DNA of 64,000 bases from Pseudopyrenochaeta lycopersici. Taxonomy: Eukaryota; Ascomycota; Dothideomycetes; Pleosporales; Pseudopyrenochaetaceae. The stretch covers positions 124,001 through 188,000 of the forward strand of contig NHZP01000052.1 of assembly GCA_003313425.1 (NCBI GenBank). The letters run 5' to 3'. Positions within the stretch are counted from its first letter, which is position 1, and each line of letters starts with the position of its first letter. Positions 32,897-44,113 of the stretch are shown piece after piece. The notes under the pieces were generated by a model that made no database searches, had not been told where the DNA came from, and was given only the letters and a program-made list of their open reading frames with translations. The position numbers and the translations under genes are program-made.

Positions 32897-34098
32897 GGCG
32901 TTGTGCTTTGATTGCGGCCTCGAGAAGACAAAAATGAATGAGGCAAAAGGTGTAAAGGCACTGCAATTGCTAGAGAGTACATAGACGTGGACAATATACA
33001 CTTCTTATATGCATAACTTCTCCGAAAACGACCACACCATACTGTTTCATTCATACATGCGTTCGCGCTGAGTTTCTACATCCAGCCTTGCACGACAAGG
33101 TTTCACGAGATCCTTCCTAGTTGGATCGCGAAGATTACACCACGGCCACTATACCTCGAAAGAAAAACTCACGCAATTAACTGTGCCACCCTCAGCTATC
33201 CTTCTTCTCTTATTGAAAAGAAAGTCAACGACTGTTTGTGCCCAATGATTATGGATCGATTGAAGAGGGATGCTGTGTGGCGTGCATAGCCGCCCACACC
33301 GCGAACCGCTCAGTTTCAACTTGCTTTGGCTTGGCACGAATACCCCTCGTCCCCGGTTTCTATATAGGAGCAGCCCTCTGAGATGCGAGAGGAATGGCGC
33401 ATCGAGCATGGACAAATCCAGGCATGTCTCCGATACACAGGTATTCGCAACGAGCACCAACGTATCAGCAACACGCACATGGACCCTCCTCTCTGTCTAC
33501 AACCTCATCATCCTATTATACTTGCGAGAAAATGCTCCAAGTCGAAGTGGCCAGAATAGATTGTGTTTAAGGCGGAACGTTACCTAAAGATAACAACTAT
33601 ACTAAGAAACAGCGGAATCAATGCTTGGAGGGAGCTACCTTCTGTAGTGCCTAAATTAATCCGATTCAATGCCTTGATCTTGGGTTCCAAAATGACATTG
33701 TCAAAAAAGCTGCTGGCATCTAAAGTTCAAAGAAGTCAACATTCCAAGACAAATTGAAATGCATCCCAATTTCAGGGTGCGCTTGTGCGTATAATTAGAC
33801 CTCTGTCACGCAAAGCAATGGAAAAGGTAGAACAAGGTTAGTGTATATATTGACGAGTATGTGCTAAAACTTCATGCAACAATAAAACTCCTAACAATGC
33901 TAAAGTCAATGAAGACAAGGCATGCACCGGCTACACAAATATATGCCAACATGAAGATGTTAGAAAATTCGCTTGCAAGTGTTCGAAGCGAGAATTAGAA
34001 GAAGCAAGAGGGTATCATGGGTATCGACGAAAATGCTAGAATACAACAGTAATCGCCCACCAAGGTCGATGCTAAAGAAAATAGTGGAATGGTTTTGT
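32897..34098. other. intergenic region
   Basis: About 1.2 kb with no supported gene. It should hold the promoter of the small secreted protein gene and the 3' flank of the C2H2 gene. The right half (33600-34090) is AT-rich, without an obvious repeat. Confidence 0.55.
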
Positions 34099-37000
34099 TT
34101 AGAGACCATCAGGCCAGAACCGCCGGCGGATAAAATCAAACTCTTCATCGCCGTTGTTACTTTGCGGTGTGTTGAGAAGTGTTGGGTCGATAGTTGGAGA
34201 TATCATATTGGCTTGAAGGTTGTAGCCTTGACCGTACTCATCGCCGTTGTCACTTTGCAGTGTATTAAAGAGAATTGGGTCGATATTTGGAGATATCACA
34301 TTGGCTTGATAGTAGTTGCCTTGTGCGTACTCATCGCGAAGCGACCGAGATGAAGATAGTGCGTGGTAACGACGAGGGCTATTAAACGCAGGTTGAGACG
34401 AGAAAGATGCTCGACGATAGCCATTGGGGGTAGCAAACGGACTGAGCAGGACCTGGTTGGCAGTTTCATACACTGAGGAAGGGCCTGTCTGAGCCGACAT
34501 GCGGTACTGCGACGATGCAGTATCAAAGCCCTGACTGCTTGGCTGGGTACTCATCTCTGTCAAGCCATGGTGCTCGTTGCTAGCGGTTGGCGAAAGCTGA
34601 TGCTGCACTGGGGTCGAGTATGTTGCATTATCGTGCCATGTAGGATATTGCGTGATGACCGGAATAGGATATGATGAGGCAGGAGTCTGATTTGGCTGCA
34701 ATGATTGCTGGTAGCTGCGTATGATGTGCACAACAGCCTGAACCTCGCCGACTACATCCTCCAACTGCTCACCAGTAAGATACTGAGGGGCCTCGGCAAG
34801 GACCCTGAAGTACTGTATTGAAAGACCGTGGAGAGCCCTGAGGTAGCGCTCTTGGTTATCCCTTCTCGCACCTTGTGCAGGTGTCTGTGGACCGTGGGTG
34901 CTCAGTTCTGAAACACGAATAGACAGTGCCGTAGCGCGTGGATCGTTGTAACGACTGGGCATTGGAGCAACAATATTCCGGAGTACATGACTCAAAGCGG
35001 CATCATAGCTGGGTGTATCAAACAGATTGGTGTTGTTCCGCATCGGTCCTGTTGAGCTACGTGGGGGCTGGTGCTGCGGGCCTAAAAAAGAGGCCTCTCG
35101 ATGCCGGCATTGCGCAACCACTGAATCGGGGAGCCATCCATCATCATCGCAATCTGCCAGTCCTTAATTAGTATATTATACCAGTGGAGTATTAGTGGAG
35201 ACACGTACATGGGCTAGGCACTCTGGTAGCCCCCGGATACCGAGCAAGATAAAGTCGACCCCACGGTATACATATGTCTCGTCTAGACTGGGCTTGATGT
35301 TCACAAGCGTTTGCAGCCCTGTGGATATCGAAGGTCGTCTGGTCAATGAAATCCGTCTTGCACCGTGAACATTGCTTGACAGTAGAGAAATCCCGATGAT
35401 TGACGCGGTTGAGATGACTTCGGACTTGAGACATGAATGTTTCGCGACATCCCTGACAGGGTGGAGAAGATGGTGATTGTGGCATGCGATGCATAATATA
35501 GTGCTTGTGCTCTGGACAATCAACTTCCCTCTGATCGAACTTCTTTAACTTGTCTCTCTTAGTGACCTTGACATTGTTTGCAGAATTGTTAGTATGGGAT
35601 AATTTCCGTCCGCCTGATTTTGAGCCTTTGTTTGTTGGGTGGCCAGCTCTAGTCCCAAAATTGGGGGTTGAGCTGCCGTGCTGGTGTCCGCGCGATGCAG
35701 ATTGGTGGTCATGGGAGGGTTGGTACTTGGTAACGCTATTCGTTGTGCTCCCTTGGTCTGCTGAATCTATCGCGCCGGAATCGATAGCATGTATGACAGC
35801 ATACAAGTCTTCGACGACTTTTGCGTAGACAGGGTACGCCTCGGAGCTAGAGAGAGTGAGCCAATGACTACTTGGTGGAGAAGGCAATTAGATTTGACTT
35901 ACCGATCGTTACGTAGCCGCTGAAGCAACCCTTCCCATCGAGAAAAAGTAGTGTCGCAAAGACGTGAGTAGGTGTCGCGATCGAGCATTGCGTGCAAGCC
36001 GGCGAAGACTACGCGAGCAGCTCGAGGCAGCTCTTCAACCTCAAGGGAAGAACTGACCTCACGTTGCGAGATATGGCGAGCATCGTAGACCAAACCGCCT
36101 TCGCATACAGAAGTCTGAGGTGACGTAAGCATCCATTGTCCTACAGTGAAATCAAGACTGGACGCAACGGTAGAGCTTCCATGTGTGAAGCTGGATGATA
36201 GGCCGGAGTCGGCGCCCGTCTGGAGTCGAGATGTAGATTGCGGCCACTGCGCCGTACTGGCATCAAGACTCGACGGCAGAGCCGAGGGAAAGCCAATTAG
36301 CGGAGACGGTTCCGGATGTGCCTCGTAGTTCGGTTTGCTCTGTATTGGTATAGGGTTCGAGCGATGGTGGTAACTCGAGGCGACGCTATCCTTGACTGAT
36401 TGAGATGTGGTGGACTCCCGGTCCTGGCCTTGCCTCCTCTGCACCGGCTCGGGGTGTAGCCCGGGATGGTGTTTACGAGCATGCTTGAGCCTAGCGTCCT
36501 GGCGTGCGAAGACGCGGTAGCAGCCATCTGCTACACAAGTGTATGGGCCACCCTTCGTCTCGGTGTGCTTTTGGCGTACATGGCGTTTGAGATTCCCGCG
36601 ACGATATGTGCCGGTAAACTCTACGCCGCACTGCCCGCAACAGATATTGGGATTTTCAAAGTATTTACTCGTCGGTGCCAGCGATGGCGCGGTCGCGCTC
36701 GAAGCTGCGGCCCATGGTCGAGGTAGTAGCGGGCTCGGCGGAGAAGAGCAGGTGGTGGGTGTGGAGTCGCCGTATGCGGGGAGGCAAAGCCTTGACTCGA
36801 TGGAAGCTATGCTCTCTTCTAGTACTTGTGGATGATAGCCTTGCGTTGCGAGCGGAGCGAGATCATCAAAGTCGGAAGCGGGAGTCTGATCATGCCCAAG
36901 CTGTACAGTATTAGCGGTGGTTCCCAGCGAGCAGAAGATGATGTGTACCCGGGTGTTTATGCGAGACCATGGAGCCAAGTGCGGGTCGTCTGGCGCAGCA

Positions 37001-37119
37001 GTGATGCGGTGTGTGCTGATGTGGGTAGAGTTGGAGGGCGACTGGCTGTGGGATGATGGTAGGTGAAGGCTCATAGCACTATCGAAGCGACTGTCGTTGA
37101 AAGCCATGGGCGTCGGCAT
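34099..37119 (-). CDS. C2H2 zinc-finger protein
   Basis: Three exons on the minus strand: 37119-35903, 35846-35209 and 35153-34099. Introns of 56 nt (GTAAGT...CTCTAG, phase 2) and 55 nt (GTACGT...GGCAG, phase 1) give 969 residues. I chose the first real ATG (37119); the frame opens earlier only with GTG. Two adjoining C2H2 fingers lie at about 161-218: CGQCGVEF...HVRQKH and YTCVADGCYRVF...HARKHH. Further Cys/His-rich pieces follow in exon 2 (PPCQGCRETF...HLNRVNH, CSRCKTDF...HRAANAC). The C-terminal region is Gln/Ser/Pro-rich and disordered, and ends in a perfect-phase 31-residue duplication. It is probably a nuclear DNA-binding regulator of a fungal type with a WEGLLQRLR...VVEDLYAVIH core; its targets are unknown. 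A 48-nt in-frame stretch at 36901-36948 could be an extra intron (see findings). Confidence 0.85.
34147..34332 (-). repeat. 93-bp tandem duplication in the C2H2 gene
   Basis: Two direct copies, 34147-34239 and 34240-34332, of a 93-base unit (31 codons). Each encodes a piece starting DEYxQGxxxQANxISP and ending NTxQSxNG, and the copies differ at about a third of the residues. The length is a multiple of three, so the frame is kept. Confidence 0.9.
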
Positions 37120-38517
37120 GCTCTCCACCTGAAATGTGCGACGATGGTAAAGGCTGCGATATGAGCTCGGGCGAGGTCAATGTGACGACCTGCCTGCGGC
37201 AAGTTGGCGGGAACACTCGTCGAGTGTAGGACGGGCAAGAGTGCGTGGTGGTCGAAGCGCATCGTCTTGGGGGAGGGGGGGGTAAAAAGACACAAGAGGA
37301 GTGGCAGCGGTACAGGCGTGTTGAATATAGGCGTGGCCCAGGTACACAGCGAGCACGCGCGGCGGCCATGATGATATGCCTCTGCGCAACTGTGCATGTG
37401 TGTAATTGGCACTTGACCGAATCCGACGCGCCTCGCCTGCGACTCCACGCTCGGGGGACTGGCTGATTTTCCGGGTGGGAACTGATCTCACGGGGAAAGC
37501 TGTCGTGCGGCCAAACTAGCGGGAGGGTTGCTGGAGGGTGGAGGGTGAGCTTGGGCCGCCATCAGGGATGACCCTCGAAAGTGAGGCACCACTTCCACGG
37601 TACGTATCGGATAGTTCCCGCGGATAGCTTGCAGCTCATGTGTGCAATCGTGCAAAGGAAATTGGCAACTCTGACAGCTGTCGAGTCGCGCGCCGTGGAC
37701 CACGGCTAGGCCATCGTTCTTGATGCACCAGCCACTCTAGGCTCGCGGGCGCGACGAGGCGGTGCGCGAGGCAGTCCCAGGCAATCATCCACTTCTTCCC
37801 CACCTGACGTCATCTGCCTCTGCCCAGCCAGCCGAATGTGAGTTTAGTCGACCTTTTATGGTATCGACTTCTGTCCACGAGAGCGCGGAAAAGGCTCGGG
37901 CAACCTTCAGCAGGCCGAAGCGTTTCATGTTGCGAAAAGTCATCCGTGTGTGCCGTGCAGTGGATGCAGGCAAGAAGGCAACTGCTAAGGCAGACAGAGG
38001 CCGGGGCGCAGCGTCGAAGGGTGGCAAAAAGCGCATCTAACCCAACGCGAGAAGTCTCTGCTGTTTATTGTTATTACGAGCACCCTGTCCTTCACTTTGG
38101 TCTTTTCTTACGAATCTGCTCTAATGTAACGTTTCCATCCGTAGCACTTCGTGACAAGGATTCGAAGTTAAGGCGCAAGTCGTCGAGAACGAGCTCCCTA
38201 GGACACATTCTGCGCAAGTTGGTGGCAATCATACAAAAGCATATCAATCCTACTGTGCGGGGTGTCACCTCTTGGTAAACGAGCAGCCGGCGGGGTATAG
38301 GGCGGCTACCATACCATTGCTCCATAGCCGTGCTTTGGGTCAGCTGGTGTTGATGTTGGCCCATAGTTTTGTTGACTTCTTGGCCTGCAGGCATTGCGTG
38401 GCACGAGTAGATACGCGTTCCTGGCTACGGGCATGCTGCACCGTCCACTCCTATCCATGTCCAGTAAGCAGCACGATGCACAAGATTTGAAGTATGACAA
38501 TGTGTGATAGTGTGTAG
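37120..38517. other. intergenic region upstream of the C2H2 gene
   Basis: About 1.4 kb with no supported gene. It holds the promoter of the C2H2 gene and the 3' flank of the glyoxalase-like gene. A CCCCCC-containing pyrimidine tract on the minus strand lies near 37269-37279. Frames of 60-146 codons on both strands overlap each other and lack domains. Confidence 0.55.
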
Positions 38518-39556
38518 CTATAGCTTACCCTTCGGCTCACCACGTCCGGTCAAAACCAGATGCCACTTGACCCCACACATTTCTATCCACCCATTCCCAC
38601 AGATTCCCGCCTCCCTTGCCCTGCCCAAGATGGCGTCAAGTTTATCTTGGCTGCTAACTCCAAGCGTAATCGATGCGAGGCCTTCAGTTTGCCCTTCTCT
38701 TCCCGGTATGAAGCCCAGTCTCGCGTTTGTGAACGCTAGCAAATCTCGGCTGCGTGCCACGCCAAATATCTCTTCCCACTGTCGCGCTGCCTCTTCATGA
38801 CCAGAATCGCCGGACTGCAGTCGCAATACACAACCCTCAAGCGTGAGGTGCTCGGAACGCTTCATACCAGGGTAGTAGGCTTCGTAGTTCGAGCCGCACG
38901 CGTGCCATGGCGAGAAGCGGGATTTCAGCGGGTTAGGATTGCTCGGACCGGGCGCATGGGAGTCAAGTTCAGGCATCATGCCACCTGTCGCAGTCAAGGT
39001 TCAAAAAGGTGTGCTATGAAATGCGCGCTAGGTGCAACGTACCCTTGATGCCCTTGGGATGGTACTGCACGCACACTGCGTCGCCGTGTTCGTACCCAAA
39101 TATGACTTTCCCTAGTCCTTCTGACTCGATGTATTCGCGCCGCTTCTTCGCATCCTCCGTCTGCATGATAATCATGTAGCCGCCATCGCCTCGTTTCTCA
39201 AGTAAGCGGCCGGCTGTCGTATTTGTTGTGAAGGGTGAGACCACCTCGATGACGTCGCCACCGACAGGCACTGCATCCCTTGTCAAAACCCGAATCTTTG
39301 CATGGTACCAAGTGCGTACCGACCAAGGAAGTTTTTCAAGCCCCATTGTCCAACAGCAGGGTCTTCAAAGATAACCTCAGTACCTAGAATCTGCGTCTGT
39401 GCTAAAAGTCAATCCATGTAGGGTCGGAGGCGCCAGTCGTCATACCAGAAGCTGCTTCGATCGCTCGAGATCTTTCGTCACCAGAGCGATCTGGCGTAGA
39501 CGCGTCGGGGCGCACGCAGCTTTTGGCTTTGGCCCAGCATTCTTTGCGCCAGACAT
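38518..39556 (-). CDS. glyoxalase-like (VOC/Glyoxalase_3) domain protein
   Basis: Four exons on the minus strand: 39556-39446, 39396-39324, 39270-39043 and 38984-38518; all phases agree, giving 292 residues. Order of features: an APTRLRQIALVTKDLERS beta-strand/helix opening; TQILGTEVIFEDPAVGQWGL; then, over the second intron, NFL-VPVGGDVIEVVSPF, TTAGRLLEKRGDGGYMIIMQ; and after the third intron PELDSHAP...WHACGSNYEAYYPGMKRSEHL. This resembles the glyoxalase-like VOC fold, in which two beta-alpha-beta-beta-beta modules bind a metal. Substrate unknown. The second intron uses a weak donor (GTCGGT), chosen because it restores a continuous VOC motif; the first intron's acceptor could also be 6 nt further on. 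Confidence 0.78.
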
Positions 39557-41165
39557 ACTGGCTAGAAATGAATTAGGTCCGTAAGTGTGCACCTGGGCTA
39601 CCTGGAGTTTTCTACGCGGCTTACTCGAGCTGTTCGGAAAGCTCCTCGGTTTCTGTCATTTCCCCGCATGCGGACCGGCATTGTATCTTTGTCCTATAAA
39701 CCTACAACATAAGTACCGGTATGTTAGTGAGAATCAATTGATCGTCGATTGTGCGTTGCATGCTGCCTTGGGCATCCGCAGACATTGTGAGGGATGAAGA
39801 GGTGATGCCGTAGAATTTGTTCTTATGCTTGGAGACGGCTGTTCATCTCGGTACTTCAGCTCGCACGTGATGTCTTCATCTAGCTCAGGGATACTGGCCC
39901 TAGCTTTAGCATACGCATTGCTAAGAGCGGGCCCCCTCATGACTGCCCTCATTTTCTCAATTCCTATTCAAACACCATGTATTGTTGCACATTCAGCCTT
40001 GACATCTGTGTGGTTCTCGTCTCTCACCCCAACACAAGGCCTTCCTTAACCTCCTTGCTTCAGCCAAAGCAGAATAACGATTTTGTTCAGGAAATGTTTC
40101 GATCTACCAACTTCATCGAGGCCGTGACTATATCTTCGTACAGGCATTTCATGTCTCGCATTTCTCATTGTCGATGGAATCTAAATTCGGTACACACGAA
40201 TGATGCAGCTTCTCCCGGGCCCCATAAGTCTACTATGTACTTGAGCTTATCATTGCAGTGTGTCTACTGATATATCCGTAACCTTGGGCTGTCTGAGCAG
40301 AACTTATAGAGACGTCCTGCTGTCTGCAAAACAGGCTCGGACTTGTCTAGGATCTATAGCATGATTCCATACCTACTCTATCATGATGACTGTTGCAGGT
40401 GATCCTCAGATTGTAGATCTAATTCACTGCTGGTTGCATAATATGGTCAACCAAGACCAAGCCTGCACATGAAATGGCATGAAAACATCAGGCCGGAGAG
40501 CGGACACTCATAACTAGCATTTCAGCTTGCTAGTTTCTGTGGCTTAGAAGAGCAGGAGTGTTGGCCGTTTGCCTAACCTGAATGCTCTACGAGGCTGCTC
40601 TACTCGCGCTAGAATACCAGCATACCGCCGTTGATGCTCGAATAGGGCGTCCTATGTACTCATAAACATAGTATGCTTGTTGACTACTTGCCCCATTATT
40701 GCCACCCACCATCAACTTTGGATATACCACAAGAATCAATACAGCCAGACATACTGGAATCTGCTACAAAACCAATGCCGACTTTCACTGTAATGAAATG
40801 CATACAACATCCATTAGTCACCCCGCCTGGATATTTCGGGCAGTTCTTCACGTGTCTATGCACCCTCAATCTGCAGGTGCTCTGCTTCACCTTGTGCTCG
40901 GACCCTGGCTCGCCGCTCCATACGTTAAAACGGCAGTCACCTCGAACATCTGCTCTCCATTCGACAATTCGCACTCAACCTCAAACTGTGAAACAGAAAC
41001 TCTGCAACTGTAGACTGGTCGTTTTGTGACCGTACTTTCTATGTTCCTCCTCACTTCTTCTGTGGGCGTGCTCCATATTTTGTCTTTTCCATTGTAGGAT
41101 CACTACCCTCGTTTCCATTTCCTTCTATTGTACCCAATTGATACACCACCCGTCATACTACGAGG
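39557..41165. other. intergenic region
   Basis: About 1.6 kb between divergent genes (glyoxalase-like and J-domain). No gene, tRNA or clear repeat was seen. Frames of 90-118 codons at 40673-41029 overlap on both strands and have no recognisable content. Confidence 0.55.
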
Positions 41166-41963
41166 ATGCCGAATTTTCTGGATGCCTTTTTCCTTTCTAT
41201 AGCCTCTACCACAGTCCTACCCAAAGAAGTAAGCAACGACATCAACCATGGCACCTCTTCGACAGCAGGACCGCATCCTCACTCTCAAGCATCTGTTCGA
41301 TCTTCAGCAACGGTTACGATTCGCCCCCAACCCCAGCCACAACCACGAGATCTTCTATCGAGGAAGCGAATCTGCAAGTCGGAGTTTACTGTCTTCATTG
41401 ACCCCGTCACCGTGAGCGACTATCAAGGACCCGTCCCCAAGAAGACAAAGACAAACTCCCGCACCCCACTTGCTGTTAAAAGCAATTCCGTAAATAGTAC
41501 CCCATCGCCACCCCCAAGATCACCTGATACACCATTTCCCCGATCATCTGCCGATCCTTGGTGGGAGGATGTAGAGAACTATGACCCTATACCTTTCATA
41601 ACGCCGTCATCTACCCCGGCTGGCCTACCGCCTACTCAATCCCGGTCTCCAAGGTCAAGGCTCCACGCTACACCACGCACCACTCGCCCTCGTCGAGCAA
41701 AGAGGTCCACTCTATTGCCCGCACCTCGGAGCATGATGCTGTACAACTTGTTGAAACTAGAGAACTGGAACGCTAGCTCGGATGAGATTAAGGTGGCCTG
41801 GAGGATTGTCGCCCTTGGAAGTCATCCCGACAAGGTTGCTGAAGAGGACAGGGAGGCTGCCACATTGAAGATGCAGGAATTGAACGCTGCTAGAGACTTG
41901 TTGTCGGATAGTAAGCGCCGCCGCAGGTACCATGTCGACGGAAAGCTGCCGTGGGATTTGTAA
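41166..41963 (+). CDS. J-domain protein with C-terminal J domain
   Basis: Single exon, 265 residues. The first 190 residues are disordered and rich in Pro, Ser, Thr and Arg (HPHSQ, PQPQPQP, PKKTKTNSRTP). The J domain lies at about 192-256: LYNLLKLENWNASSDEIKVAW, the HPD signature at 220-222 (GSHPDKVAEED), then LKMQELNAARDLLSDSKRRRRY. HPD is needed to stimulate Hsp70 ATPase activity, so a co-chaperone role is likely. The loop between helices II and III is somewhat short. No Gly/Phe region, zinc fingers, signal peptide or membrane segment is seen. Basic clusters could be nuclear signals. The Hsp70 partner and the client are unknown. Confidence 0.85.
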   Translation: MPNFLDAFFLSIASTTVLPKEVSNDINHGTSSTAGPHPHSQASVRSSATVTIRPQPQPQPRDLLSRKRICKSEFTVFIDPVTVSDYQGPVPKKTKTNSRTPLAVKSNSVNSTPSPPPRSPDTPFPRSSADPWWEDVENYDPIPFITPSSTPAGLPPTQSRSPRSRLHATPRTTRPRRAKRSTLLPAPRSMMLYNLLKLENWNASSDEIKVAWRIVALGSHPDKVAEEDREAATLKMQELNAARDLLSDSKRRRRYHVDGKLPWDL

Positions 41964-42841
41964 AGATAAAGCTATGTCGCTTGCTTGGCTGCTTGTGGAC
42001 ACTGCTGTAGAAATTGGACTGGCTGCTCCTCAACCATTAGTGATTGGAAGACAGCAAAAGTAGGATTTCTGTATACACTGCCAAATACTCACAAATGCGT
42101 CTGAGCAGTGCTACTTTATTGGTAATAATTATACCAGCGAAAATGCATCAGATTCCAAAGCTTGCATGATTTCGATACTTCTGCTTGCTTAAATTTTTAT
42201 GGGATTTACATATCCTCCTTGATTACATGGAAAAATACTGCAGCTCGGTGTACAGCAAGTCTTTTATCGCTTAGACTGACGTCTTGGAAAATTACGCAAA
42301 GTTTACTTCTACTGTCATGAACGAGCGAAACAAGAACAATACTCAGATTTCTAGCTCATTTATGTCAATATCAAGTACTTTCATTTAAGATGTCATAGCA
42401 GTGATTGTGTACTATGCAATACGGAATATAACTGAGTTTTACACTCTGCCGGCCAATAGTTGTGTACAAAGAATCCTCAAAACTGCTCTGCGCAATTAGA
42501 CCGCCCCTTAAGCAGGGCACACAGACCGCCATATTAGAGTATACCGTAATGTTCAAGAATGCGGAATATCACCGTAGCTGACCAATGTTCCAACCTGCAA
42601 TATGCCGATGTTTAGTGACCGAATACCCGCGAATGCTACGCTGACTCGGCCAATGCTCACCCCGACAAAGGCTGGGGACCATCAATCTCTAATATATCCT
42701 AAATCGTAAACTGAATCAGAGAATACTCAATAATAAAGATAGCTTCAGCACCCTCGACCACCGCCCTCTAACACCCCTTCCATCTTCACGCCCTCCACTT
42801 CGACTCAAGATATCCTTGAGAATATTCCCCAGTATACATAA
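41964..42841. other. intergenic region
   Basis: About 880 bases, AT-rich, without a supported gene. It should hold the J-domain gene 3' flank and the promoter of the PaiB-like gene. Short frames are random-looking. Confidence 0.6.
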
Positions 42842-43843
42842 ATGGCATCAGCAACAGGTATCGGCTGGAAATCTAAGTTCTCAGAAACGGATCTCACAGT
42901 CCTATATGATCTCATCCGCGACCATCCTCTCGGCATTCTCACAACTTGTATTCCCACCGACTTGACCTTCAACGACTCACCCATTCCGATCTTACAGGCC
43001 ACACATATACCGCTGCACCTAGATGTTACCACCAACAAGAAAGGTATGTTGCGCGGCCACATCACACGCCGCAGTCCACATGCGAGAACCCTCATCGATG
43101 CACTTTCTCGGCAAAGCTACAGTGTCCCAGAGAATGAGGATCAAAGTAATCAGGATGAACAGACATTAGAACAAGAGGTGATGATATTATTCATGTCTCC
43201 CACGGAATCATATGTAACACCATCATTCTACACTCACACCAAACCCCTCTCGGGAAAAGTAGCTCCAACATGGTTCTTCACTGCCGTGCAAGTCTACGGC
43301 ACGCTAAAGCTCTACCACTCCACCACCTCCCCTACCACCAAAGATTTCCTCATGCGACAAACCACCGATCTAACACAACACGGCGAAGAGCACTTGATGT
43401 CGTTTCCCGAGACGCAGGCCTGGAAGCTCAGTGATGCGCCGAGAGGCTTTGTGGATATGATGCTACCCGCAATCGTCGGCCTAGAGATTGAAATCAAAAG
43501 AATTGAAGGGCGGACGAAGTCAGGACAGGAAATCCCAGCGCTGGATCAGATGGGCTGCATTAGAGGGTTTGAGGCGCTAGATACGGATGCGGGGAGGGCC
43601 ATGGCGAAGTCGATTCGACGCGATATGGAAATGAATGAGAAGAGGATGCATGTCTTGCGAGAGGAGAGGGCAAAGGGGTTGGTGAGAGGGGAAAAGGTTA
43701 AAGGGAAATTCGGGTGGTATTATCCTGCTGTGCGGAAGAGGGATACCAGTAAGGGTTCAAGGGAGAATAGCATGAGCTACTGGATTTGTATTGTTCTCGT
43801 CTTAAGCATGCTACTTCATGTATGGTTGTGGATTAGCCGGTGA
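42842..43843 (+). CDS. PaiB-like FMN-binding protein with C-terminal membrane anchor
   Basis: Single exon, 333 residues. The N-terminal two thirds match the PaiB/FMN-binding-2 family: IRDHPLGILTT, ATHIPLHLD, MLRGHITRRSPHA, VMILFMSPTESYVTPSFY, KVAPTWFFTAVQVYGTLKLYH, PRGFVDMMLPAIVGLEIEIKRIEGRTK. The fold is a split barrel that binds FMN or haem-type ligands. Bacterial PaiB is a repressor, but in fungi such proteins are annotated only by domain, so the function is open. About residues 240-305 are basic and helical. Residues 312-331 (SYWICIVLVLSMLLHVWLWI) form one hydrophobic helix at the very end, typical of a tail anchor. The start is the first ATG. Confidence 0.87.
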   Translation: MASATGIGWKSKFSETDLTVLYDLIRDHPLGILTTCIPTDLTFNDSPIPILQATHIPLHLDVTTNKKGMLRGHITRRSPHARTLIDALSRQSYSVPENEDQSNQDEQTLEQEVMILFMSPTESYVTPSFYTHTKPLSGKVAPTWFFTAVQVYGTLKLYHSTTSPTTKDFLMRQTTDLTQHGEEHLMSFPETQAWKLSDAPRGFVDMMLPAIVGLEIEIKRIEGRTKSGQEIPALDQMGCIRGFEALDTDAGRAMAKSIRRDMEMNEKRMHVLREERAKGLVRGEKVKGKFGWYYPAVRKRDTSKGSRENSMSYWICIVLVLSMLLHVWLWISR

Positions 43844-44113
43844 GAAAATGTTAGATTATAGGGTTATAAGAAATATACGGGGGAACAACTAGCTTGTCCT
43901 GAGAATTTGTTGCACTGCAAAGTTGAGTTTTCACTTGTACGGCTCGTCTCAAGGCACACTTACTGCCATCCACCGCCGACATATTTACTTTAAAGTCTTG
44001 GAGGCGGGCGTCAGGAAACGATGGACACCTATCGTGTGACATCTGTTCTATTAAATGTAAGTTGATCCCACAGCACGATACTTTCAAAATCCAGTTCAGC
44101 CCAAACAACCACT

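Noticed and set aside
33973..34353. 126-codon plus-strand frame with an internal repeat
   Set aside because: It is the antisense shadow of the 93-bp duplication in the C2H2 gene.
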